A stretch of 64,000 bases of DNA from DATFTE01 sp963840665 (GTDB lineage Bacteria; Acidobacteriota; Terriglobia; Terriglobales; Acidobacteriaceae). This document shows positions 40,714 to 48,322 of this stretch, piece after piece. Below the pieces are notes generated by a model, which ran no database searches, was not told where the DNA came from, and worked only from the letters and a program-made list of their open reading frames with translations. The DNA is taken from the NCBI GenBank assembly GCA_963840665.1, contig CAWIZO010000011.1:682001-746000 (forward strand), in the 5' to 3' direction. Within the stretch, counting starts at the first letter, position 1. Each line of letters begins with the position of its first letter. The position numbers and the translations under genes were made by a program.

Positions 40714-43301
40714 TCGACGCTCCCTGGGAAAAAGTCAGAGACTTACTGGACAGCGCGCTCGAATTGCCGGAGGAAGAGCGATCTCGCTATCTTGACGCCC
40801 ATTGTCACGATCCTCAAGTTAGAAAATCCGTAGAGGTGTTGATCGAATCGTATGAACAGTCTGCAACCTTCCTCGAGGACCCCCTCCATTCCGCATTTGC
40901 TTCTCCAGACGGAGATTGGAGCGGGCGCGTGCTCGGGTCGTACCGGTTACTCGATGAAATCGGAGTTGGCGGCATGGCCCGAGTGTATCGAGCCGTGCGC
41001 GCCGACGACGAATACAATCAGAATGTCGCGGTAAAGATCATCAGCGGCGTTTTGCTCTCGAAGCAACTTGTCGACCATTTTCGCGCCGAACGCCAGATTC
41101 TCGCCAACCTGAATCATCCCAACATCGCGCGTCTGCTCGACGGGGGCACTACCAAAGAGGGTTTGCCTTATCTGGTCATGGAGTTCGTCGAGGGCACTCC
41201 AATTCATGAATACTGCGATGCTCATCGGCTCTCGGTGCGCGAGAGGTTGGAATTGTTTGTGCAGTTGTGTAGCGCGGTTCAGTATGCGCATCAGAATCTG
41301 ATTGTTCATCGGGACTTAAAGCCGGGCAACATCCTGGTCACACCGGGTGGAGTCCCCAAACTGCTCGATTTCGGTATTGCGAAGATTCTCCGATCATCGG
41401 AAGAAAGCGCCGGCGGCGAACGAACCCTCACTATTCAGCCCATGATGACGCCAGGGTATGCGAGTCCCGAACAGCTTGAGAACAGGCGGGTCACAACTGC
41501 TAGTGACGTGTATTCGCTGGGAGTGGTCTTGTATTTATTGCTCACCGGTCACCGGCGCTATGTGGCGCATTCGGCCGAGGGCCATGACGTTGCCCGTGCG
41601 ATCTCAACCGCGGCTCCCATCCGGCCCAGCAACGCCATCGGACGTGCCGAAACCGTCGACTCCGATGACCAGGAAACTACGACTGCGGCCATTGTGAACA
41701 ACCGTCGGGCTTCCTCGGTCAAGCGATTGAAGAAGGAACTCTCCGGTGACCTTGATGCCATTATCCTCAAGTCTTTGGAAAAAGACACAACCCGCCGCTA
41801 CGCATCCGCCGAGCAGTTCGCGGGAGATATCCGCCGTTATCTAGCGGGCCAACCTGTGTCGGCGCGTCTGCCGACGCTGGGCTATCGCGCGCTGAAATTT
41901 GCTCAGCGACATGCAGTGGCCGTCACGGCAGCAGTCGCGGTTGCCATTTGCTCGATGGTCGCGGTGGGGCTGATCGTGCGGGCGCAGCGTCAAGCGGAAA
42001 AACAGCGCGCTCGCGCCGAACAGCGCTTTAACGATGTTCGAAAGCTGGCGAATTCGCTGGTGTTCGAAATTTACGATTCCATCAAGGACTTATCGGGCGC
42101 CACACCTTCTAGAAAACTGTTGGTCGATCGCGCCCTCCAATATCTAGATAGCCTGTCCGCTGAGGCGAGCGACGATCGGTCGCTGCAAACAGAATTGGCA
42201 GCGGCATATCTGCGCATCGGCGATGTTCAAGGAAACCCGGCTCAGGCAAATCAGGGAGATTTGGCTGGCGCTCTTGCCAGCTATCGCAAGGGATTGCAGA
42301 TCTTGCTGCCGTTGTCAAAGCAAGACGACGTCAATGCACTTTCCCAGCTTTCGGATGCGTACTACAAAATCGCTCAGTGTCTAGACGCCATGGGTGACTA
42401 CCAGGGAGCCTTGCAGAGTTCCCGCGATGCGCTCTCGATCGATCAAAAGCTGTCTGCAAGTGGCGATCCCAAAGATGTAGACAACCTGGCCGGAGATTAC
42501 AACGATGTTGGAGTGAAACTCGAGCGTATCGGTGAACTCCCAGCGGCGCTGGAAAGCTATCGCCGTGCCTCTGAGATTCGCGAGACGATTAAGGCCACCG
42601 ATCCGAACCAGATCAACAAAATCCACTTGCACCTCGCATCGGACTATGCTGGCCAGGCAGAAGTACTCATGCTGCAGCGACAATTTACCCAAGCCGTACC
42701 AATGCAGCAGCGAGCGATCAACATCCTCCAAGATTCGTCGAAAAAGAACCCCGACAATGGCTCGCTTCGCTTCGGGTTGGGGCAAGCGTATGAATATTCT
42801 GGTCCGATTCTGGAAAAAGCCGGCGACCGTGTCCAGGCACTGCAAAACTATCGCGAGGCGATCGCCATTTTTCAGCAAGCATCGATCGCCGATCCCAAAG
42901 ACGAACTGGCCAGGCGATTTCTCGGATTCAGCTACCAGTATGCGGGAAGACTCCTCGTGAAGGAGGGGAATATCCAGGGAGGGCTGGCTGACCTCCGACA
43001 TGCGCTCGCGATCTTTGAATCGACGCTCTCTTCAGACGCGGGCAATGATTTCGCATTTTCGGGAGCGGCCGAAACCTATTCGGGAATGGGCTTCGCCGAG
43101 GCTGCTCTGGCGGCGAGTCAGAATGTGCCCTCGGCACGGAGGGCACAACATTGGCGAGAGGCTGAGGCATGGTACAACAAGTCATTGGAAATTTGGTTGC
43201 AAATGCGCGATCGAGGAGCGCTGGCGCGCATAGATGCGGACAAACCTGAACAGATTGCCACGGCGATCGCGAAGTGCCATGAGGGCTTGAAGCGCCACTG
43301 A
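40710..43301 (+). CDS. Ser/Thr protein kinase with transmembrane helix and TPR tail
   Basis: 863 residues. The kinase domain runs from about 79 to 365: GVGGMARVY glycine loop (85-93), K109 (VAVKI), HRDLKPGN (200-207), DFG (220-222) and TPGYASPEQ. One membrane helix (AVTAAVAVAICSMVAVGLIV, about 410-430) separates it from an extracytoplasmic region with TPR repeats (about 520-790: LASYRKGLQILLPLS, ALESYRRASEIRE). It is a Hanks-type receptor-like kinase. It overlaps the ECF sigma gene by four bases, pointing to coupled synthesis and a shared signalling path. It ends 95 bp before the convergent SRAP gene. Confidence 0.9.
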   Translation: MIDAPWEKVRDLLDSALELPEEERSRYLDAHCHDPQVRKSVEVLIESYEQSATFLEDPLHSAFASPDGDWSGRVLGSYRLLDEIGVGGMARVYRAVRADDEYNQNVAVKIISGVLLSKQLVDHFRAERQILANLNHPNIARLLDGGTTKEGLPYLVMEFVEGTPIHEYCDAHRLSVRERLELFVQLCSAVQYAHQNLIVHRDLKPGNILVTPGGVPKLLDFGIAKILRSSEESAGGERTLTIQPMMTPGYASPEQLENRRVTTASDVYSLGVVLYLLLTGHRRYVAHSAEGHDVARAISTAAPIRPSNAIGRAETVDSDDQETTTAAIVNNRRASSVKRLKKELSGDLDAIILKSLEKDTTRRYASAEQFAGDIRRYLAGQPVSARLPTLGYRALKFAQRHAVAVTAAVAVAICSMVAVGLIVRAQRQAEKQRARAEQRFNDVRKLANSLVFEIYDSIKDLSGATPSRKLLVDRALQYLDSLSAEASDDRSLQTELAAAYLRIGDVQGNPAQANQGDLAGALASYRKGLQILLPLSKQDDVNALSQLSDAYYKIAQCLDAMGDYQGALQSSRDALSIDQKLSASGDPKDVDNLAGDYNDVGVKLERIGELPAALESYRRASEIRETIKATDPNQINKIHLHLASDYAGQAEVLMLQRQFTQAVPMQQRAINILQDSSKKNPDNGSLRFGLGQAYEYSGPILEKAGDRVQALQNYREAIAIFQQASIADPKDELARRFLGFSYQYAGRLLVKEGNIQGGLADLRHALAIFESTLSSDAGNDFAFSGAAETYSGMGFAEAALAASQNVPSARRAQHWREAEAWYNKSLEIWLQMRDRGALARIDADKPEQIATAIAKCHEGLKRH

Positions 43302-43396
43302 AGAAACGTAGGCAAGGGGCCTGGGACTGAAAACTCCCAAGCTGTTTCTCTCTGAGGAAGCAGGTGCGTAAGGTTCACTAATCGTTTTCCGCTGTA

Positions 43397-44098
43397 CTAG
43401 AAGAGCCGTTTCTGAATCTCCGCGAGTTCCACGGGTGCGGAACAGGCTTCGTCATCGTTCGCCACGTGGTTGATCCGGGAGGTTACTGGGTAGCATCGCA
43501 TCATCCGGGCATCAAAGGGCCTTAGCTGATCGGATGCCGTCCTGACATCCTTCATCCCCGGATCGAGCCACAAATCATAGCTCGCGCGATCCAGAATCAC
43601 AGGCATCCGGTCATGAACCGCTGAAGTCACTGCGTTCGGGGTTGTCGTCAGGATCGCGCACGACTTCATCCATTGCCCGCTCGGATCACGCCAGCGCTCC
43701 CACAGTCCGGCAAACGCGAACATTCCGCCGTCATCGACCTCGAAGCAAAATGGCTGCTTCGCCGAGCCACACCGTTGCCATTCGTAAAACCCATCTGCCG
43801 GGACGAGGCATCTGCGCAGTTTCATCGCGTCACGAAATGCGGGCAGGGCATGTGCCGTTTCCGATCTGGCGTTGATCATCCTCGCCGCGCCGGACGTGTC
43901 CTTTGCCCATGATGGAACCAAACCCCAACGCATAGTCGAAATCTGGCGGACGGGCTCCGTCGGATGCTGGCGAATCACTGGAACGGACTGGGTCGGCGCG
44001 ACGTTAAAGCGCGGACTCCAGTCTGGTTCGTCGGAAGTGCTATCGAAATATTCTTCGACGAGCTGTTTCCTTCGCGAGAGTCGGTAGCGTCCGCACAT
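43397..44098 (-). CDS. SRAP-domain protein (YedK/HMCES-like)
   Basis: 233 residues. The N-terminus is MCGRY; after methionine removal Cys2 becomes the nucleophile that crosslinks to abasic sites in single-stranded DNA. The family residues NVAPTQ, PADGFYEW (catalytic glutamate) and VHDRMPVIL (histidine) are all present. SRAP proteins shield abasic sites from error-prone repair. It lies 8 bp downstream of the exonuclease III gene on the same strand, a pairing of two abasic-site enzymes. Confidence 0.9.
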   Translation of the reverse strand: MCGRYRLSRRKQLVEEYFDSTSDEPDWSPRFNVAPTQSVPVIRQHPTEPVRQISTMRWGLVPSWAKDTSGAARMINARSETAHALPAFRDAMKLRRCLVPADGFYEWQRCGSAKQPFCFEVDDGGMFAFAGLWERWRDPSGQWMKSCAILTTTPNAVTSAVHDRMPVILDRASYDLWLDPGMKDVRTASDQLRPFDARMMRCYPVTSRINHVANDDEACSAPVELAEIQKRLF

Positions 44099-44105
44099 TG
44101 AGAGA

Positions 44106-44882
44106 TTATGGCAGATCAGATAGCGTTACGATTATGGGCGTGTGGTCTGACGGCTTTTCCTGCCCCCTAGGCCCCTTATCGATCTCGCAGCTTTCCAGTC
44201 GATCTGCCAGCTTTGGAGATAATAAGAAGTGATCGATTCGAATGCCTCGATTGTTCTGGAACGCCTGGCGAAAGTAATCCCAAAACGTGAAGTGCCCTAT
44301 TTCGCCGACGTGCAAGGACCGGAACGCATCCGTATAGCCAAGATCCAACATCGCACGATAGCGGGCTCGCGGCTCCGGCTGAAACAAAGCATCGTGCTCC
44401 CACGATGACGGCTTGTGACAGTCGATGTCCTCAGGAATCACGTTGAAGTCGCCGCCTACTAGCGTCGGCATGTCGTCCTGCTTCCATCTCATCATTTGCT
44501 GAGTCAGTCGATCCATCCAAGCTAGCTTGTAGGCAAACTTGTCACTCCCTACCGGATTGCCATTCGGAGCATAAACATTGACGATGCGGGTGTCCCTGAT
44601 GATTACTTCCAAGAATCGTGCGTGGCTGTCGGAATCGTCTCCGATGAGAGCCTTAGAAATCGTCTTCATCGAATGTCGCGACAGAATTGCAACCCCGTTA
44701 TAGGCTTTCTGGGTCACCGCCACACTCTCGTAGCCGAGCGATTTAAAGGCTTCGGTAGGGAACTCGGTCCCCTTCAATTCTTGCAGCAACAACACATCCG
44801 GTTCTCGAATTTTTAGCCATGCCGTGACATGGGTTAGGCGAGAGCGAACAGAATTCAAATTCCAGCTAGCGACTCTAAGCAT
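44106..44882 (-). CDS. xthA: Exodeoxyribonuclease III
   Basis: 258 residues from ATG 44882 (MLRVASWNLNSVRSRL; an ATG at 44891 adds only three residues). The endonuclease/exonuclease/phosphatase motifs are complete: SWNLNSVRSRL, LLLQELKGTEF with the metal glutamate, VYAPNGNP, GGDFNVIPEDID, and SDHTPI at the end. This is the AP endonuclease and 3'-to-5' exonuclease of base excision repair. The gene forms an operon with the SRAP gene. Confidence 0.9.
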   Translation of the reverse strand: MLRVASWNLNSVRSRLTHVTAWLKIREPDVLLLQELKGTEFPTEAFKSLGYESVAVTQKAYNGVAILSRHSMKTISKALIGDDSDSHARFLEVIIRDTRIVNVYAPNGNPVGSDKFAYKLAWMDRLTQQMMRWKQDDMPTLVGGDFNVIPEDIDCHKPSSWEHDALFQPEPRARYRAMLDLGYTDAFRSLHVGEIGHFTFWDYFRQAFQNNRGIRIDHFLLSPKLADRLESCEIDKGPRGQEKPSDHTPIIVTLSDLP

Positions 44883-45014
44883 CATCCACATTCTAGCGTC
44901 CTACCGCGATGGCGGTCATTGGCTCGGCGGTTAGAGGTCGTAAAGCGAGGAATTTCAGGACAGTTGCCGCTTCAGATTGACCGCTCTGCGCCCTTCTCTT
45001 ACATTATTGTGAGC

Positions 45015-45230
45015 ATGGACGTTGAACGCATCATTAACGAGATTGAACAGCTACAGGAAATGTTCGAGGCGCCGGATATTAGGCCACTCAGCGCAAGTGA
45101 CATCTCTGCTGCCAATCGAAGACACGACGAGATGCTCGCAAACAATCCGTGGTTTCAGCTTTGGCAGCGGTATGGGGTGTGCTGCCGAACCGAGTCCCCA
45201 GTGCTTCGACTGGGCGAAACGGAGAGCTAA
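45015..45230 (+). CDS. Conserved hypothetical small protein
   Basis: 71 residues from ATG 45015 (the open frame begins earlier but without a supporting start). It reads MDVERIINEIEQLQEMFEAP and ends with WFQLWQRYGVCCRTES; a helical, acidic N-terminus and CC near the end are visible. No function is known to me. The next gene follows 24 bp later on the same strand. Confidence 0.5.
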   Translation: MDVERIINEIEQLQEMFEAPDIRPLSASDISAANRRHDEMLANNPWFQLWQRYGVCCRTESPVLRLGETES

Positions 45231-45254
45231 TCTCGTCGCGGATAGACGTGAAAA

Positions 45255-45524
45255 ATGGCCAAGAAGAAAGCTGCCAGTGTCTCTCCGAAACTCACGGAGG
45301 CTGAACAAGACGTCCTGTCGCATATCCAAGACGGATACCAGCTTGAAACTAATTCGCTCGGCAGCGACCCCATTCTGCGCCGGTTGAAAGACAACGAAGT
45401 AATCCGCCCCGTATCTGCCAACGGAAGCACGATAGAAGCCTTGGAACAGCGTGGACTCATCGGCCGCGGGAAAAGTCGAGACCCGCTCACTATCGTGTGG
45501 CATCTGAAAAGGGAAACAGATTAG
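45255..45524 (+). CDS. Hypothetical small protein
   Basis: 89 residues, basic N-terminus (MAKKKAASVSPKLTEAEQDV), then helix-rich sequence with ILRRLKDNEVIRPVS and ALEQRGLIGRGKSRD, which would suit a winged-helix-like small DNA-binding fold (LTEAEQDVLSHI ... ALEQRGLI) but no family is certain. The reading frame stands alone; the end overlaps no other gene and is 4 bp from the end of a frameshifted gene on the other strand. Confidence 0.5.
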   Translation: MAKKKAASVSPKLTEAEQDVLSHIQDGYQLETNSLGSDPILRRLKDNEVIRPVSANGSTIEALEQRGLIGRGKSRDPLTIVWHLKRETD

Positions 45525-45528
45525 ACCT

Positions 45529-45857
45529 CTAATGCTCCAATCTTCGATTTGCGTTCAGGAGAGTGTTTGCCAAATAGCCTATGGCTTCGCCACCCCAACA
45601 TCGAGTTGACCTCGGCGAACTTGATTGATCGAGCCAGCCAGCAGAGAACAGAGATCCGAGACATTGCGAAGCGGAGCATCTGGCGTTTCTGGTGCCAGCG
45701 CGATGACCAGGCGAGTACGGCTAACGCCCCCCGATCGCATGGCCCGATCTCCGTCCGCGGTTCTTTGAGGGTCATGAAACACGCACACGTCTTTCCCGAG
45801 CTGCGCGTCCGCGCTGCATCTCTTGCCGTTCTTTTTGTGTGCTCGGCATTTCGCCAT
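45529..45857 (-). pseudogene. Small CCCH-type zinc-binding protein, C-terminal frameshift
   Basis: ATG 45857 opens MAKCRAHKKNGKRCSADAQL, then GKDVCVFHDP: a C-x10-C-x9-C-x2-H pattern like a small zinc ribbon seen in many genomes near mobile elements. The frame stops at 45579 after LDVGVAKP, but a one-base shift at about 45581 continues AIGYLANTLLNANRRLEH to a TAG at 45529-45531, which matches how such proteins end (INQVRRGQLDVxVANxIGYL). One base has therefore been lost, or the sequence is wrong there. A perfect palindrome lies immediately upstream of the start. Confidence 0.6.
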
Positions 45858-45868
45858 AAAATATCTGA

Positions 45869-45893
45869 CCCTACCTAGGTAGGGGGTACCCCC
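45869..45893. repeat. Two overlapping perfect palindromes
   Basis: CCCTACCTAGGTAGGG (45869-45884) and GGGGGTACCCCC (45882-45893) are each self-complementary and overlap by three bases. They lie 12 bp upstream of the ATG at 45857, about 110 bp before the tRNA-Asp remnant. They could be an operator, recombination end or cruciform; nothing decides. Confidence 0.7.
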
Positions 45894-46000
45894 CACTAGT
45901 TAGTGCGTGGTACACATTAGCTTCGCCTACTGTGAACTTCCAACGACTTACAGTGCCGTCCGTGTTCTCGAAGTTGCTAAAAATACTGGTTAATCGTTCG

Positions 46001-46054
46001 CTGTCACGGCAGAGGCCCCGCGTTCGAGTCCCGCCGCCCCCGCCATTCTTTTCA
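46001..46054 (+). repeat. Decayed 3' copy of tRNA-Asp (candidate att)
   Basis: The bases align gap-free with 1792-1845 of tRNA-Asp (five differences), starting in the anticodon loop; weaker similarity (ACTGGTTA) extends into the D arm just upstream. The T stem is broken by substitutions, so it is not a working tRNA. It may mark the far end of an integrated element or be a remnant of an older integration. Upstream at 45904 the sequence GCGTGGTACACATTA echoes that beside the integrase at about 1872-1897. Confidence 0.55.
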
Positions 46055-46092
46055 GTGACTTACAGAATGGCACTTTTGGAATCTTGATGTAA

Positions 46093-46224
46093 TTAGTGTG
46101 TACTCGCTTCCTCGCTCTTCGCAGGTAGCGCGTGCGCCGGAACAATGACCTCGACTAAGTAGGGAAATTGTGCGCGGTTTCCGCGGTGACCCATGCTCCA
46201 CCGCTCATGGGCAGTGTCGCTCAT
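46093..46224 (-). CDS. Possible small protein (uncertain)
   Basis: A 43-residue frame from ATG 46224 reads MSDTAHERWSMGHRGNRAQF then PYLVEVIVPAHALP. It has ordinary residue composition but only a poor ribosome site and no recognised family; it may be a remnant of a longer gene since the frame continues upstream (KFFG) without a start. Little else is visible between the tRNA remnant and the phosphoesterase gene. Confidence 0.2.
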   Translation of the reverse strand: MSDTAHERWSMGHRGNRAQFPYLVEVIVPAHALPAKSEEASTH

Positions 46225-46288
46225 TCCGAAAAACTTCAGCAAACTACCCCCGCACTGTAATCTTCGTCACAAGTATTTGAGGGCCAGC

Positions 46289-47287
46289 TCAGCGACCTTG
46301 GGCCGTAGCCTTGGCTGCAGGAACTGAGATGGCGATGGAATCAGGCTGCGTCCATTTGGCGATGCCGGCGGTCAGTTCAAGGCGGTGCATCGTGATTCTG
46401 AGAGTGCCACGATCGACCTCTACTTGCAAATAGTGATAATTAACTTCCTTGCTCTGAAAAGGATCGTCCGGGGCGCGCTCGATCGGATAAGCGTGCGCTC
46501 CCGCTCCGCCGGTCACGAAATAAGTGACTCCTCCGTGCTCGTGACGTTCGTAGTTATGGACGTGGCCTGAGAAAACAATGATGCGTGCACGCAGATTCGC
46601 TTGTCGCGCTTCAAGCATTTTGGCCAACTCTTGCTCATGAGGGCGTGCTGAGTGGCCCCCTCCGAGCTTCTTGTCATCCGAAGAACTCGTGTAAGGAGGA
46701 TGGTGAAGAACGAGGAAGATGAAATCGACGTCAGGCGGAACGGTGTCCAGATGTTTCGTGAGCCATTGTCCTTGCGGACCGGAAGTTTCGTCGAGCGAAC
46801 TGTCGAGCGCCAGCATTAACGTGTTCGCGGCACGAACGGAATAGTAGCGGCTGTTCTTCAGGTCAGGGAAGCGCTGGAAGTAGTTGGCCAGAGCGACGCT
46901 CTCGTCGCCGTGAAGATCGTGGTTGCCGAGCGCTGGATAGACGGGAATCTTGTTTGTCTGCCACGCGGCAGTTTCACTGTCCCACACTTTCCAGTCGTTG
47001 CCGTCATTTCCGTTGTAAACGATGTCGCCTCCAAAGGAGATGAAACCGGGCTTCGTTTTTGCGATGGCTTCCACCATTTCGTGGCGGACAGCTGGATTGG
47101 CAGCTTCGGTGTCGTTCGGATCGTGGAAGCGGGAATCTCCGCAAGCGACAAAACGAAAAGGCGTCGTCACTTGGAGTTGAAGCTCCACGGGTTGGCTTGG
47201 CGGCGGTGAAACCTGTGAGGGCGAGGTGGAACACGCCACACTGCCGAGGAAGAGCGCGACAATCAAAAGTCTCTGGAGACAGTTCAC
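46289..47287 (-). CDS. Metallophosphoesterase, secreted lipoprotein
   Basis: 332 residues. A lipobox ends at C19 (LGSVAC), followed by a proline-rich linker (SPPPSQ). Calcineurin-like metal motifs are complete: CGDSRFHD, GGDIVYNG, GNHDLHG, LHHPPY and GHVHNYERH. It should be anchored on the outer side of the inner or outer membrane and hydrolyse phosphomonoesters, like purple-acid-phosphatase-type enzymes. It overlaps the upstream propeller gene by four bases, and an Oar-like receptor gene follows upstream of that. Confidence 0.85.
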   Translation of the reverse strand: MNCLQRLLIVALFLGSVACSTSPSQVSPPPSQPVELQLQVTTPFRFVACGDSRFHDPNDTEAANPAVRHEMVEAIAKTKPGFISFGGDIVYNGNDGNDWKVWDSETAAWQTNKIPVYPALGNHDLHGDESVALANYFQRFPDLKNSRYYSVRAANTLMLALDSSLDETSGPQGQWLTKHLDTVPPDVDFIFLVLHHPPYTSSSDDKKLGGGHSARPHEQELAKMLEARQANLRARIIVFSGHVHNYERHEHGGVTYFVTGGAGAHAYPIERAPDDPFQSKEVNYHYLQVEVDRGTLRITMHRLELTAGIAKWTQPDSIAISVPAAKATAQGR

Positions 47288-48273
47288 TTAGGACTCACGA
47301 CCAGCACTTCAAATTGTCCACCTTCTGCCGTGGAGAGGAAGAGTTGATGCGTTTTTGGATCCAGTGCCATTGTCTTTGCGCGGGGCAGCGTTTTTATTGT
47401 GTCGATAGCAGTATAGGTGTCAGGATCGCCCTGACGGATCACAGTGATTGTACCCTCGCCGTTGGAGTTAAAAATCAGGTGAGTGGAGGGATCGTAGGCG
47501 GTTGCGTCAACGTGGTCGCCAATCGGCAGCGTGGTAATGACTTTGCCGTTGTCAGCGTTCATGACTGCCATCACTTTGCTGCGGCAGCCGATGAAGAGAC
47601 GGCGATTGGCGCGATCGATCGCCATGCTCGACGGCGACTGGCAGGGAGCAGTGGGCCAACGCTGCTCGACGGTTAGTTTTCGCGCGTCGATCTTCACGAC
47701 CATGCTCTGGTCTTCGAGGTTGTTGAAGACGAATCCGTTGCCGTCGGCGGCGGCAAATTCAGGGCCTCCGCCTAAATCAACGGCGCCCGCAACCTTACCC
47801 GTTGCCGCTTCGATCGCGGTTGCACTATTGCCGTCTCCATTGAATGCGAAGACTCGGGAGGTGGCGGGATCATAAATGATGCCATCGGGCTTCTTTCCCG
47901 TGGGAACCTCTTGAATCGACTTTAGGGTTTTCAGGTCGAACACCGTTACTGAGGAAGTTTGCCCGTTGGTGACAAATCCGCGATTCAATTCCGGTGCGAT
48001 GGCGACGCCGTGAATTCCGTGCAGGTTCTCGATCTTGCCGACGACCGCGCCGGAATCCACATCAAGAACTTCCACCTGCGTTCCATGAGTGACGTAGAGG
48101 CGACGAGCGCTCTCGTCGACGGTGAGATAGTCCCAACTGCCTTGCCCGGGGATGGGGATTGTTTTCGTGACCGAGTAGCCACTGTTCGACGCGGCCAAGA
48201 ACACCAAGCATAGGCCCATCACGAGGACTGACACGCACATCCTGCCGAAAAACTCGGACGGTTGTTGAGGCAC
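47284..48273 (-). CDS. YncE-like secreted beta-propeller protein (copy 3)
   Basis: 329 residues with export signal (VLVMGLCLVFLAASNSG) and YVTN-type blades (VDESARRLYVTHGTQVEVLD, APELNRGFVTNGQTSSVTVF, ATSRVFAFNGDGNSATAIE, ANRRLFIGCRSKVMAV), ending FEVLVVSPK. It shares the IPIPGQGSWDYLTVD start with the copies at 13.3 and 21.2 kb. Here it lies between the phosphoesterase and an Oar receptor, so a role linked to receptor-mediated uptake is favoured. Confidence 0.8.
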   Translation of the reverse strand: MPQQPSEFFGRMCVSVLVMGLCLVFLAASNSGYSVTKTIPIPGQGSWDYLTVDESARRLYVTHGTQVEVLDVDSGAVVGKIENLHGIHGVAIAPELNRGFVTNGQTSSVTVFDLKTLKSIQEVPTGKKPDGIIYDPATSRVFAFNGDGNSATAIEAATGKVAGAVDLGGGPEFAAADGNGFVFNNLEDQSMVVKIDARKLTVEQRWPTAPCQSPSSMAIDRANRRLFIGCRSKVMAVMNADNGKVITTLPIGDHVDATAYDPSTHLIFNSNGEGTITVIRQGDPDTYTAIDTIKTLPRAKTMALDPKTHQLFLSTAEGGQFEVLVVSPK

Positions 48274-48322
48274 AGTAGTCCTTATCCGCCCTCAAGTCAG
48301 CTCGAGGGACCGGGTAGAATTC

